A DNA stretch of 64,000 nucleotides from Cercis canadensis (GCA_003255065.1 QAOA01002296.1:280654-344653); one strand, 5' to 3'; positions 12,001 through 24,189 are shown, counted from the stretch's first letter. The notes: a model not told the origin generated them from the letters alone. Translations and numbers: made by a program.

Positions 12001-12293
12001 CTTTCAACGAGCCCTCTATTTTCTTGGCAGGGACAACCATTTTGCTACTACAATTGACCGCGCTGGTTATCAAATTGCAGGGGCAGCAGCCACCACCAAA
12101 GAACGGGAATGGGGCTGGGATAGGGGAAGTGTTCTGTAGTATATATTTGATAGTATGCTATTTGCCATTTTTGAAAGGGCTGTTTGCTAAAGGGAAATAT
12201 GGGATCCCCTTATCCACAGTTTACAAGTCAGCAGCGCTGGTGTTTCTCTTTGTGCACTTGTGTACGACAACTACAAGTGCCCTTGTTGCTTGA
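9012..12293 (+). pseudogene. Cellulose synthase-like gene (CslB/CslH type), disabled
   Basis: Nine exons can be drawn: 9012-9274, 9386-9716, 9842-9967, 10087-10203, 10327-10539, 10659-10767, 10886-11067, 11285-11634, 11730-12293, together about 751 codons, the usual length. Family motifs are in order: two N-terminal membrane segments, [16 protein letters not shown] (the DxD site), GWKSELMTPDPIAFTGCAP, QQKRW (the QxxRW site), and C-terminal membrane segments. Intact relatives are Golgi or membrane glycosyltransferases that make beta-glucan backbones. Lesions: TAA at 10468-10470 where relatives have Gln, about 23 codons after DCD; no AG before exon 5 (cacat where cacag is expected) or exon 6; a one-base loss in exon 8 near 11540; TAG at 11826-11828 where relatives have Trp. 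The other splice sites and phases are intact, so the decay looks fairly recent. The choice between CslB and CslH is not resolved. Confidence 0.88.
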
Positions 12294-13283
12294 TTATTTG
12301 GTCTTATAAATTTTGTCCTGCTGCTTCTCTTCTTGCTGTAATATTTGCAATTATATAAAATATCGAAGGTAATAATTAAATTCTTTGTCAAAGATTATCT
12401 TTTACAGCATTATGTGGAATTTTTTGTGCCAATATATTAACCACTGACTGACAAGTTTCTAAAATATCTGGGGCGGTCTACTTTTGCCTTGGCTGAAATA
12501 TGATAGTTGAACTCTTGAATCTTGCTTCCGTTGGTGTTTAGCTCTGAATCTGATACCAAATTGTAGAGCACGCATGATGGGCTCACGTGACAAACACTTA
12601 GTTCTAATAGTCAAACACTTTAAACTTACAAAAGCATTCACAAGTCACAAATCCCAATATTAACTCTCTTTTTAACACCTCAAAACACTTCACCATGAAC
12701 TCACTTTTTATCTCACTCTCAGTTACACACACTCACATGCTGCTTTGTGCCACTCTACTCATAACTCACTTTCTGTTTTTTCATTAAAATATTCATAGGG
12801 TTAAATTTTAATTATCATAAATTATATGGTTATAATGAAAAATTTCATAAACCGTGAGTTGAAGGTTTTCAAATTAGCGTGCCCCACAACAGATGACCTG
12901 AATGTAATTGGAAGCTAAATCCATGTCAATCCAGGTACCGGTACCTAAACTTTTACTAAATGTACTGCAGAGTCCACCTTATACTATAGGTCTCTATCAA
13001 ATTTTAATTGGGTGCTTATAATTGTTTCCATCCAAAAATTGGATCCTTATAGTTTCAATATGATGTAACTGGATCCCTGCCATTAGACACTGTTATAACT
13101 TTGTTGATGGTTTTGATCACATCACTTAACTTTATATATCATTGCTTTGGAAAATATAGAAATGAAAAGTTGAAGGTAACTTAATTTTTTATTGAGTAGT
13201 TAAAAAGTTCAAAGTTGAGAATTAAGGATTTTTTGTTTAACAATAAGATCTCTATGTTAAAATACCAGGTGGTCAAACAATTC
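12294..13283. other. 3' flank of Csl pseudogene and repeat-like intergenic DNA
   Basis: No gene is seen. 12933-12946 is a perfect 14-base palindrome (AGGTACCGGTACCT). The 12950-13100 stretch, with 'ggatccttatagtt' and 'ctggatccctgccatt', resembles dispersed non-coding MITE-like repeats, but no ends were found. Confidence 0.4.
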
Positions 13284-13762
13284 GGGCCCTATTGAGGCCT
13301 CGACGTTCAGGTGCCATTTTTGTGCTCAAGTGTTTCCCTCAGAGCAGGCCTTGATGGGGCACCGAACTTCCAACAATGCCAACTCATTGGCTGGAACAGT
13401 TCTAGATTACTGGTTATAATTACAAAGAAACGAATTGAATGCCCAACCACTTGCACCAGAACCGCAGATTGCTGCTGTGCTGCACCATTGGACACTTCTG
13501 GACTAAGACATGCATTAGCTCCACTTACTGTTGTTTATGGCAGATACCATCCCTATCAAAGACCTAGGGTGGCTCGGATAAGGGAATTCCTAGGAGTCTT
13601 TGAACAAGGTAATCGAGTTGGGGAAAACAACCCCAGCTCTGCTGGTGATGGTTCCCCAGAACATACCATCACTAATCCCATTGTCCAAGTGAAGATGACA
13701 ATGGGGATGAAGCCAATTTGCAGATTGGAAGGGAGGAATTTGAGTTGGATTTGAGGTTTTAG
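13284..13762 (+). pseudogene. Decayed zinc-finger/EAR gene, copy D
   Basis: From 13284 this aligns with the zinc-finger genes of copies A and C. It encodes an RCHFC ... FPSEQALMGHRT half-finger, a middle that loses frame, the RYHPYQRPR block, and an acidic end closing in ELDLRF then TAG at 13760-13762. Frame changes between the finger and the C-terminal blocks, and the lack of an upstream ATG in the matching position, show that it is not a working gene. The finger still reads QALMGH, closer to the plant consensus QALGGH than QALLNH of the other copies, and the DLRF end is an EAR-like remnant. Similarity continues about 170 bases past the stop codon. It is clearly older than copies A and C. 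Confidence 0.7.
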
Positions 13763-15067
13763 GGTTTATAGTCTGAAGGTCTGCTCTGTTCAATAGGAAA
13801 ACTTCTTTGTTTGAGTTGAACTCTTTCCTGGATGTTATGCTTTACTTATCTTCTTTATTTGTACTGATGTTATTACATGTAAGTCTTGTGTTTTTGTCTA
13901 TATGAGTTAACTGTTGTCACCTTTCAGTGTTTGTGATCTAGTTTTGGCTAATATAGGAAGAGGAAAATTGTTTTTCCAAACAAAATCTATTTACTCTACC
14001 CGACACACAATTTTAACCCCAAATCACAAATCCCTATTTAAATTCAAAATTGATAAGCTCACTCTCTAAAGAAAAAGTTCTAGGTAGATCTTGTTACTAA
14101 CTTCTGCTACAACCAATAAAATCTTGATGTACTAATTTCATTTTTATTTTATTTTTTGATTGAATTAATCTACATATTTTTAAGTTTTAACCATTGACTA
14201 TTGAAGAGAAAATAAAATTTAACTTTTTAAACCAGTTAATATACTTGTAATTATCATTAATCTTAAATGTTTAATAAAATTTTGATTTATTTATTCGTTT
14301 AGTTATTCTTCAACCTATTTTTTTTATTTTCATGAAAAATATATTTTTATTCTATTTACTAATTATAAAAAATAAACAGCTATATATATCAAGTCTAATT
14401 ATCGTGAAACGCATACCAAATCCTTTTTATTTTCAAACTTTATTTTAATTTAATTGTATAGATAGAAAGTATGGATTGATTGTCATCAATTGGTTCAAAG
14501 TGTAGTTGATAAATATAAATTTGTTAGTCATGAAATAAAAGTGATACTAATAATCTAAAGAATAGTTAGGTAGACTTTGCTACTAATATCTGCTAAACAG
14601 TAATAAAAAAATTATAAATTTAAGAAATTATACATAAAGTGGGACAATGCTATCACACCTTAAAACTTTTGATTTAGACATGAATAACCCTTATTTTGAG
14701 GCTCCTTAAGAAGCTCTTTCAAACATCAAAGCTAAAGTAAACCGTTTCAATTATTTATTATAGGATACGATAAATCAATAATTATAGCTTCTTAATTATT
14801 TTTCAAGCATGAAAATTCTAGTATATCTATCTATTAATATATATACATCAAATGAATTATGAAGGAACCTAACATTCTTTCACTAATTTATCATGCGACA
14901 TCTTATAAATGATACATAAATATTTGAGGACCGCCTCCTGAGAAACTAAAAAAACAAAAAAGAATATACAACAAAATCAATGATTATAGTTTCTAAATTA
15001 TGAACCTTTTGAACACATAATTAATTTGATTTATTTATAACTTATTACGAATACGACAAAAAGAAAT
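13763..15067. other. Intergenic DNA related to duplication flanks
   Basis: 13763-14070 follows the copy-A downstream sequence at low similarity. 14820-15060 resembles 41040-41270, which precedes copy C. No gene is seen. Confidence 0.5.
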
Positions 15068-15068
15068 N

Positions 15069-15972
15069 CTGATGTGCAACCCTTAGCCGGCCACATAAAG
15101 TTCGTTGCAATTCAAGCAGATAAATGAGATACACAAGATGTATATGGAAATTCTGGCAAAGCAAAACAAGAACCTGCAGATGAGGAATTAACCTATTATC
15201 TCTTCCACTTATAAAGTCAATAAGCAGGCAATACAAGGAAAAGCTAACAAAAGCGGCTTGGCAGAAAAAATCCACAGTAAGGGTCATAGCTCTATTAATG
15301 CCATTTTCTAACAATTTCACCTTGGAATTGATTATGGTGTCAAAAGAACCTGGCAACCCTTGCTGTCTTTTTTCTGTCTTCATCCATCAATATCTGCTAA
15401 TCTTCACTCTATTCTATAAGGTGAGATATAATTTGTCCCCAAAACTTTAGAATGATGATAAAAAAAAATTAAAAAAAAAATCTACCTAAATTTATCAGCT
15501 GCGCACTTCATTTTCACTTCCAGTGCTAGAAATAGTAGATACTGCTTATTAAGAAAATTATTTTTCTTGCTAAACTTAGACGTAATTTCCTATAGATACC
15601 ATCCTATTTTTAGAAAGCATCTTTAAGTACTATATATGATCAGGGGCAGAATATTACTGGCATAACAAAAAGAATTTTCTTTTTTGAGAAAAACATGCTA
15701 TAAACTAAAACAAAATTAAGCCAAATTTTAACGTAATACCATAACATAATATATTTTATAAGTACTAAAATGTTGTCAATTTTACTAGCATATTATACAA
15801 AAACTTTGACAATGAAGTTCACTCTAACGGGATAATTTGTAGAAAGATTGTAAATTTCTCAAGCAAAAACTTATTTTCATTAAATCTTAGATGTTATCAT
15901 ATGTGCACAGTAAACAAGTGTGATAATTATTAATGTGTAAGTAGCATCACTCGAGTTTCTTCATATTTCTCC
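15069..15972. repeat. Partial duplication unit, copy B
   Basis: Starts immediately after a single N at 15068 with 'ctgatgtgcaaccc' and follows 41738-42870 almost base for base. It then diverges at 'ttcttcatatttctccaaac'. It contains only the upstream part of the unit, with no zinc-finger gene. Its near identity to copy C and its start at an assembly join make the placement suspect. Confidence 0.8.
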
Positions 15973-17055
15973 AAACTAATAAGTATATCCACTTCTTACC
16001 ATTCCAATACTCTTTCTTTTTTCTTGCGTGTTTCTGTGTGTGTATTTTGTGTAATCCCATAACGAAAGAGCAGATCAATATAAGAGGACAAAGAAAGTAA
16101 ACTACCCAAACTAAATCATGATCTTCCAAAGAAGGTTTGCATCTTACCTGACTCACAGGTTTTTGTTGATCTCATTCACAAGCTTGCTAAGATGGCCATA
16201 GAATTGAATGATAGAATCCAAGATCTTACATCTTTTACTCTCCTTATATCTGTTTGTGTCCAAGTTCTGTGGTAAGTTGTTGCTTTTGATGAAAATATAT
16301 ACCTGATTTACTATAAAAACCAAGCAAATATATAACCAAAAAGGATCAAACTCTTATGAACAGTACCTGATTTACTATAAAAGAGGCTAAAAGCCAACAA
16401 AATAGAGTACCTAAAATAGTTTTTATAGGCCATGTGCAGCCTATAAAACTACTTGCAAAAGTCTACCTTGTAGGATAAGAAGGACTTGTAGCAACTTTGG
16501 AGTTTTAGCAACATTTTCTTAATAAAAAAGCATAACTTAGCAAAACATTTGCATAAGCTTACCTCTGTGAGCTTCGACACAACTGAGAAACAGAGAAATA
16601 ATAGCCTGCAGTTCTGCCAACTGAAGGAAGAGCAAAACGAAAGCCTCATTTGTTCTATATTTAGATGATAGTAATGTTATTGACTTATTGGTATGCCTTT
16701 TTTATTGGGTCAATTAGTAAAACTAGCACACACGCAGGGAGAGAGAGAGAGAGAATAAGGGTGATGATAAAACTTGAAAGGGGTTATTTGGATAGCACTC
16801 AGAATTTCATAGGCAAAATTCCATCAATTTTTTTTGGTATATGAAAATTTAGGGTGTGGGAGGAAATTCCATCAAATTTTTATTGACTAAAGAGTATTTT
16901 CTTTTTTGTGGGACAATGGGTGGAGCCCTAAATAGCATTATCTTTTTTAATTTGTTAATTTAAATAAAGTGTTTGAGAAATATTTTAGTGAATCAATTAT
17001 AGTATGGGGAATGGTGAGAATTAATTCTAACTTCTAAGAGAAATACATTCCTCCA
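15973..17055. other. Intergenic stretch, no supported gene
   Basis: Contains a (GA)n run at about 16739-16755. A possible isolated exon at 16161-16270 has AG/GT borders but no recognisable product. Confidence 0.4.
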
Positions 17056-17629
17056 TAGGGATGGCAATAGGGCGGGGATGGGGCGGGGCAGGAACTCTCC
17101 ATCCCCATCCCCGAAAGACATCCCCATGCCCCATCCCTGGACCCATCCCCAACGGGGGATTTTTTAGCATCCCCATCCCCGCCCCATTGAATCCTCATAT
17201 GTCCCATGCCCCGCCCCATTTACTCATACAATCATGTTTTTCTAAATATACACAATTTACATATTTAATCTATCGATCACAATTTCTAATTGAATGAGAG
17301 CTTAGGGATTTCAGTTCAAGTTTTAGGGAAAAAGAATGGAAGCTCAAGGGAGTGAGGGAGGGTTCATGTATAAGTGAGAAAGTCTTAACCAAAAATGACG
17401 TCGTTTTATCAATACAAATTTCAAAAAATATATATATAAAATGTATTATATGTATATTATGTGTATAGTACGGGGCGGGGCGGGGTGGGGCAAGGCTTGC
17501 CCATCCCCGGACCCGCTCCTATACAATTACCTATAAAATTCCCCATACCCATTTTTCTGCCCCATACCCGTACCCGAGCGGGTAAAAATACCGGGGCCCC
17601 ATCGGGTCTGGAGCAAATTGTCATTCCTA
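17056..17629. mobile_element. hAT-type MITE with GC-rich arms
   Basis: Termini TAGGGATGGCAAT and ATTGTCATTCCTA form a 13-base terminal inverted repeat with two mismatches. They are flanked by a perfect 8-base target duplication TTCCTCCA (17048-17055 and 17630-17637), diagnostic of hAT elements. The two arms are full of CCCCATCCCC and GGGGCGGGG words in otherwise AT-rich DNA. It encodes no protein. Confidence 0.88.
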
Positions 17630-18708
17630 TTCCTCCATAACTAATTTTATCAAAATTAATTTTTTCATACTTAGAGAAATTAACTGAGAATACAATTAAC
17701 TCCATAGATACGTCTTCACCTTTTCGGAGAAATTACACTTAAGAAACAATATTGAGACAATTATTGTGAGAGAATCCAAAACAAAAGAGTTTTAGATGTG
17801 TTCTCAAATTACACTCTATCTCAAGAATATTCTCTATCTTATGCTATGATAATGATTCGTCCACCAATGCCTTAGTTTTCTTGCTTCAGCCTTCAAGATG
17901 TTGATTGACTTAACTAACATCTCTTAGTCTTTTTCCATTGGCCAAGAAATTTCGTGCTTTAACTTTTAGCATCCAGCACGAAATTCCGTGGATGTATCAT
18001 TTAATGGAATGACAAATCCAATGAACATAACTAGTTTGTGTGTTGACTAGATGCATTGTGAGGATAGTATCTCAAATTTGAACTGTAAATTCCAAAGTTA
18101 AATTTGAATATTGCTAAATGTGTGAAGTGTGAAATAGTATTAGTAGAAAGATTATGTCAGTAGATATTACTCAATTTACCTTGTGTCTATTCATTATTAA
18201 GAATCGATTCAACTTAAAAGCTTAAATTGTTAGGCAAATGATTTTATATCTAATACGCTCTTATATGCAAAAGCTTATTAGACTTAAAGCGTAGACAAAA
18301 TACAGGCCCACTAATATCTTGTGCTAAAATTTCAATTAAGAAAATAGGAACAACAAGAATTGATCTCCTAACCACTTGGTCAAAGAGGCTTTGATGTCAT
18401 ATCAAGAACATATTTAACACAAAAGCTATGTCAAAGAACTAATTCAACCAAAAAGCTTAAGTGATTAGGCGAATGTACATGAATAGTTTTATATCTAACA
18501 CTGATATAATAACTATGAGTGACACTATATAAATACTATTTACTATCATATAATTACTGCAATTGGCATAATTTAAACTTAATTAATTAAAACCTTTTAA
18601 CCTCTTTTGGTTAGGCTTATATTAAGCATGTCACTGCAAAATGATATGCAACTAAACTTGTCCTTGATTATTAGGATGGTTAGTAACACATAATATTTGT
18701 AGTTGTAG
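17630..18708. other. Intergenic stretch without recognisable gene
   Basis: AT-rich. I see no motif, RNA gene or repeat structure in it. Confidence 0.4.
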
Positions 18709-19096
18709 TGGCCTTTTTATCAGCCCATATTTCATGAGGCCCAGTAAGCCAAAAAGGCCCATTTCACCAAGGCCCAGTACCGAATCTGCCAACTCCTACT
18801 TCTATTTGACTTAGAACTCCTATAAATACCCCCTCCCCTATTACAAGTAACAGACTTTTTGACCACTAAATCATTAATAACCCATGTTTGCTCGATCTGA
18901 CCTCACTTAATCTTCGGAGCCTAGAAACAAGAACCCGGCCCTCTTTTCCTACTTGTGCAGGTTAACTCGACTTTACCGACCTTTGAGATCTTCTCAATCT
19001 CTGTGACCTGACCCGACCTCAGACTCAGACATCGTCAATAATCTACTCATATTATTACAAGTTTTAATAAAACTTTTATTTACCTGTATCAAAATT
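18709..19096 (+). repeat. Possible solo LTR or relic promoter
   Basis: Several AGGCCCA words (18740-18780) precede a TATA box in 'cctataaataccccctccc' near 18828, followed by a C-rich leader. This compact promoter layout with no downstream gene is typical of a retrotransposon LTR, but TG...CA ends and target duplications were not located. Confidence 0.3.
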
Positions 19097-19097
19097 N

Positions 19098-20200
19098 TAC
19101 CCGTATCAAAATTAAAAATTTAAGTGTGTTCAGTTGAAAGTTCTCATGAAATTGACATATGAAACATTCCACATCATTTTTTAAAGATTAAAAAATTAGG
19201 CGATTCATATACTATAAAAAGGGTTCATTATCATGGCGATCATTTTTCAAGATCCACTTCACCTTGAAAACGATATTTCAAACATGCTTACTTTATTTTC
19301 TTGTTCTTTTCTAAAAGGTACTAATGAGATATGCTTATTATTTGAACCTTACTTCGAAATTCGTGAAATGAAGATCATTAACATATATCTTGACCCACCA
19401 TTTTTGTCCAATTCTTATAAAGTTTATCTTTGCTATTAATATTATTCACACAAATCCCAACAACTTATATAATTAAGAAAAGGGAAAGTAATTTTTTTTT
19501 CTCCCTCTTTTGCTACATGAAATTTGGTAGAGGGGAAAGGGAAGCTTGAAACCAAGATGGGAAGAAACTGAAAATGAGCCTATGGCCACTTTGACAATCG
19601 GGAAAGTAATAATATTCTGAGATTTAGTTGAAAAGAAATCTGATTTATGACTCTGCATGGAGAGAAAAATATTTAGGATAGAATGTAGTGCAATTTATAA
19701 GTCATGAATAGACAAAAAGTGGCCCAATTGGTTTAAGCATCATTACCTTAATTTTGTAGCCAAACAAGTCATTGTCTTAGTTATTGAATTAGGAGTAAAA
19801 GACAATTAATCCGTAACTAGTTTAGCGGCCATTCATCAATGCTGACTTTTTCGGATTCACATCCATAAGTTCCAGCCAAGTTTCCATGGGAACCTCTCAC
19901 TTATCTTTGTCTCTGCTTTCCAAATTCATCATTTAAAAGAATACAAATTCACTACTCCTCTGTTCTTTTTTGTTTGTCGTTTATTATTTTTATTTTTTTT
20001 TGTCCTTTTAATTGTCAAAAGTTGTATTAATTACTCTTTTTTTTTTTTTTTCAATTTTACCCTCATCGAACTCACTATCTATCTCTATTAAATGCTCAAC
20101 TAAAATTTTTATTTTAATAAAAAGATAGTTAAGGAAGATAAAAAAAAAAATTACAGTATTTAAGATAAAAAGGACAGAAATAGTGTAAGATATAAGTATT
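19098..20200. other. Intergenic stretch without recognisable gene
   Basis: Low-complexity T-rich DNA. No coding or RNA feature is supported. Confidence 0.4.
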
Positions 20201-20300
20201 ATAGCTCAATTAATGCTATTTGTTACATTTTACCTTGGAATTAATTCTCCTGTCAAAAGAATCTGTCAACCCTTGCTGGATTTTTTTCTTCTTTCTTGAT
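20200..20300. repeat. Diverged trace of the duplication unit
   Basis: 'ttttaccttggaattaattc' followed by a GTCAAAAGAA...CAACCCTTGCTG pattern matches the block at 3505-3555, 15315-15365 and 41985-42035. It marks a fourth, older relic of the zinc-finger segment. Confidence 0.45.
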
Positions 20301-20429
20301 CCGTCAATCAGTATGTTTACTCTTGATATGGTAATACCTAAAATAGTGGACATATATAGAGAAACAAGTTTAGGATCCAGATCACTTTGCACTTACATCC
20401 TGAAAGGTATAAAAGGATTGAGATTGTTA

Positions 20430-21850
20430 CACATTATCTTCTTTAAATGCAGTCTTAAAATAATAAATGATACATAACATGTAATTAAATACCTACTTAT
20501 TTTTATCTCAATCCTGATCACACACTAATAATAAATAAGTTTTTTTTTCATGTGAAATAATAAATGAATTTAATTGAAAGCAATAAAAGTTTCTTACCTA
20601 TCTATTTAAAATGCCGTCTTAAAATAATAAATTATGTATAATATATAATTAAATACCTACATATTTGATCTCAATCCTGATCACACACATTAATAATAAA
20701 TTAATTTAATTGAAAGGAATAAAAGTTTCTTACCTATCTTTTTTTCAATATAGTCTTAAAATAATAAATGATACATAATATGTAGTTAAATACTTACCTA
20801 TTCACCCCAAGGGTTTGACTTGGTAGTAAGCATGTAATATATTCATCCAAACTAGCCCAAGTTCGGGCCAGCAAGAAGTGGACTTAAATTCCCTTAAATG
20901 TACTAGGACAATATAGGGGCGCACCCTTAAGATCGTCCTAGTAGTGATTTAGACTCGGTGTGCAAAATCTAATCCAAGAATACTCTTAGTGTCAAAACCA
21001 AAAATAAATAAATACGTACCTAATTTATCTCAATCCTAATCACACATTAATTAGTAATAAATGAATTTAATTGAAATCAAAAAAAAAAATTCTTACCTAT
21101 CTTTTATAAATGCAGTCTTTTTTTTTTATATATGCTTTTTAAATGCATTCTTAAAATAATAAGTGATACATAATATGTAATTAAATACATATGTATCTTA
21201 TGTTAATCATGACCACACATTAGTAATAAATGAATTTAATTGAAAGCTATACAAGTTTCTTACATATCTTTTTTAAATGCAGTCTTAAAATGATAAATGA
21301 TACATAATATGTAATTTAAAACTCACATTTTTTTTTCTCAATCCTAATCACACATTAATTAGTAATAAATGAATTTAATTGAAATCAAAAAAAAAAATTC
21401 TTACCTATCTTTTATAAATGCAGTCTTTTTTTTTTATATATGCTTTTTAAATGCATTCTTAAAATAATAAGTGATACATAATATGTAATTAAATACATAT
21501 GTATCTTATGTTAATCATGACCACACATTAGTAATAAATTAATTTAATTGAAAGCTATACAAGTTTCTTACCTATCTTTTTTAAATGCAGTCTTAAAATG
21601 ATAAATGATACATAATATGTAATTTAAAACTCACATATTTTTTTTTTCTCAATCCTAATCACACATTAATTAGTAATTGAAAGCAATAAAAGTTTCTTAC
21701 CTATCTTTTTTAAAAGCAGTCTTAAAATAATAAATGATACATAATATGTAAATAAATACTTACCTGTTTTATATCAATTCTAATCTCACATTAATTAGTA
21801 ATAAATGAATTTAATTGAAAGCAATAAAATTTTCTTACCTATTTTATACG
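20430..21850. repeat. Minisatellite of about 150 bp, roughly eight copies
   Basis: Repeated unit contains, in order, AATGCAGTCTTAAAATAATA, GATACATAATATGTAATTAA, TCTCAATCCTAATCACACA, TAATAAATGAATTTAATTGA and TTTCTTACCTATC. Unit starts fall near 20441, 20605, 20745, 21110, 21265, 21413, 21583 and 21710. 21040-21340 and 21345-21650 form a higher-order pair about 300 bases apart that is almost identical. Confidence 0.88.
20801..21009 (+). mobile_element. SINE inserted in the minisatellite
   Basis: A 209-base foreign block flanked by AAATACTTACCTA (20788-20800) and AAATACGTACCTA (21010-21022), a 13-base target duplication with one mismatch. It starts with a tRNA-like A-box region (GACTTGGTAGTAAGC), has a B-box-like AGTTCGGGCC about 45 bases later, and ends in an A-rich tail (caaaaccaaaaataaat). 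Confidence 0.75.
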
Positions 21851-22051
21851 TTTATTTTTCTCAGCCTAACTGGAGATTCGTAGACAATTTATAAGATGCC
21901 TAATTATGATATGATTTCCTTAAAGAATACAAAACACAAGAGCCTCTTAATTTCAAAATCTATTAAAAAAAAAAAAAAGTTGAAACCCGAACCAGATTTG
22001 ACAACTAAGTCCCAACCCTCTTCTATATATTATATATATATATATAGGTGC

Positions 22052-22335
22052 TTCACTAATCTTCGTTAAATTGCAAGTGGTGTTGCTTGCTCATTTTCGT
22101 GGTAGTTTCCCATATGATATGAAAATTGCAAGTGGGGTCCATTTTCTTTCCTCTGTTTCGTCGTTTGCCTCAAACACAGATGTCGTGTCTGACTAAAATA
22201 ATAGAGGGAAACTTGCCAAAGAAGTGACAGACTGTCATTGACCAGGCACCATATTGACTTGAGTCTACCTTTTAAAACTATAAATAAAGATGTGCCGACG
22301 AAGCACAGATTTTTTTTCTTTTTCAAAAAAAATAA
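22052..22335 (-). repeat. Orphan copy of AAA-ATPase upstream region
   Basis: Aligns in the same orientation with 30562-30832, the promoter region of the minus-strand AAA-ATPase. Shared blocks include 'atcttcgttaaattgcaagt', 'gtttcccatatgatatgaaa' and 'ctgactaaaatar'. No AAA-ATPase coding sequence lies to its left, where a gene in this orientation would be. Instead, 21985-22050 resembles the zinc-finger gene promoter (AAGTCCCAACCCT...TGCTTCACT). Confidence 0.75.
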
Positions 22336-22427
22336 AAGTATCATATTTTTACATTTAAAAGTAGAGCTGAAAAAACAAATCAGGTCCCATAAGTTGGGTC
22401 GTTCTAAAGGAAGAATGGGGGCAAATT

Positions 22428-22790
22428 GATCGAAATAATACCATTAGATAAATTATTTATTCAAATTATGTACATTTAAAATTATTTACCTAAAATGAGT
22501 ATTTTTAATTTTTTTATTAATATTTGAAGCAGAGTGGATCACGCTTTTGCTGGTACAAAACGTGTATAAACTAATCACGTTTTAAGAGAATTTTCTTAAA
22601 CGCGTGATCATTGTTTACTGAAAATTTTCAACAACTTAATCACGTTTTTTCCCATTCAAGTCACGGTTTTGTCANCGGTTTTGTCATATTAAGTCACGAT
22701 TTTGGGTCAAATTGATGTCATGTTTTTTAGCTCAAATGGGTCACGTTTTTCTCCCCTCCCCTTCTAAACCGTGATCCCACCTCATCCCCC
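22428..22790. mobile_element. One-armed relic of a foldback-type element
   Basis: 22428-22530 resembles the outer arm of the foldback element at 53303 (GAAATAATA...ATAAATTATTTAT...). It is followed by repeated ATCACGTTTT / GTCACGTTTT words in both orientations up to about 22770. No second arm is seen before the gap. Confidence 0.35.
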
Positions 22791-23359
22791 TCTCCCTCCC
22801 TCCTAATTTATTTCTATTTTTTTTATTATAATATGTAACCACTACTTAAATAAAATAAGCATGTATTATCATACTTCATAGATTCCTTTTAATTAGTAGG
22901 AGGTGAGCCAAGATTTATCTAAATTTCATATATATATGTACAACTTATTTTCACAAATTTTCTCTGATTGTTTTTTGTAATAAAATTTAAATCTAGATAG
23001 TTCAAGTTAAAATTTTGTTGTCTAATTCAGATTTATTTTATGACAATTAATTAATTGTGAAAATTAATTTTATGACAATAGGTTATATGTCTACCATTAC
23101 CCAAATTTTTAAAGGGTACATAAGCTAAGTCAACAATTAAATTCTTTTCCTATGATTATAAATATAAAAATAAGATTATTCGTCCAACTTCATTAGGAAA
23201 TAGTTNGTCCAACTTCATTAGAAAATAGTTTTCTAAAGAAAAAAAACCTCTTATTATATATATGTAATCCACATTAATGATGAAAAAAGAATAAAGAATA
23301 AAGTTATAAATACAAATTTATATTGAATTACTCAAATAACAAAAAAAAAAAAAAAAAAA
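22791..23359. other. Intergenic stretch before the gap
   Basis: AT-rich and without a supported feature. A single N at 23206 joins two copies of the same 24 bases. Confidence 0.5.
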
Positions 23360-24138
23360 NNNNNNNNNNNNNNNNNNNNNNNNNNNNNNNNNNNNNNNNN
23401 NNNNNNNNNNNNNNNNNNNNNNNNNNNNNNNNNNNNNNNNNNNNNNNNNNNNNNNNNNNNNNNNNNNNNNNNNNNNNNNNNNNNNNNNNNNNNNNNNNNN
23501 NNNNNNNNNNNNNNNNNNNNNNNNNNNNNNNNNNNNNNNNNNNNNNNNNNNNNNNNNNNNNNNNNNNNNNNNNNNNNNNNNNNNNNNNNNNNNNNNNNNN
23601 NNNNNNNNNNNNNNNNNNNNNNNNNNNNNNNNNNNNNNNNNNNNNNNNNNNNNNNNNNNNNNNNNNNNNNNNNNNNNNNNNNNNNNNNNNNNNNNNNNNN
23701 NNNNNNNNNNNNNNNNNNNNNNNNNNNNNNNNNNNNNNNNNNNNNNNNNNNNNNNNNNNNNNNNNNNNNNNNNNNNNNNNNNNNNNNNNNNNNNNNNNNN
23801 NNNNNNNNNNNNNNNNNNNNNNNNNNNNNNNNNNNNNNNNNNNNNNNNNNNNNNNNNNNNNNNNNNNNNNNNNNNNNNNNNNNNNNNNNNNNNNNNNNNN
23901 NNNNNNNNNNNNNNNNNNNNNNNNNNNNNNNNNNNNNNNNNNNNNNNNNNNNNNNNNNNNNNNNNNNNNNNNNNNNNNNNNNNNNNNNNNNNNNNNNNNN
24001 NNNNNNNNNNNNNNNNNNNNNNNNNNNNNNNNNNNNNNNNNNNNNNNNNNNNNNNNNNNNNNNNNNNNNNNNNNNNNNNNNNNNNNNNNNNNNNNNNNNN
24101 NNNNNNNNNNNNNNNNNNNNNNNNNNNNNNNNNNNNNN
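23360..24138. other. Assembly gap (run of N)
   Basis: 779 unknown bases, following a poly-A run. Any reading frame drawn across it is meaningless. Confidence 1.
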
Positions 24139-24189
24139 GGAGAGGTGGGATTCTTAGATTCCTATGTCATGGGAAAGTTTATTAAACAT

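Noticed and set aside
12540..12660. Sequence resembling the complement of a copia primer-binding site (CTGATACCAAATTG)
   Set aside because: The match is interrupted and no LTR end or gag follows on the minus strand.
16161..16270. Possible isolated exon (VFVDLIHKLAKMAIELNDRI) with AG and GT borders
   Set aside because: No neighbouring exon, promoter or recognisable family; AG/GT borders occur often by chance.
17034..17705. Glycine/proline-rich frames in the GC-rich MITE
   Set aside because: They are products of the CCCCATCCCC repeats in a transposon with defined ends.
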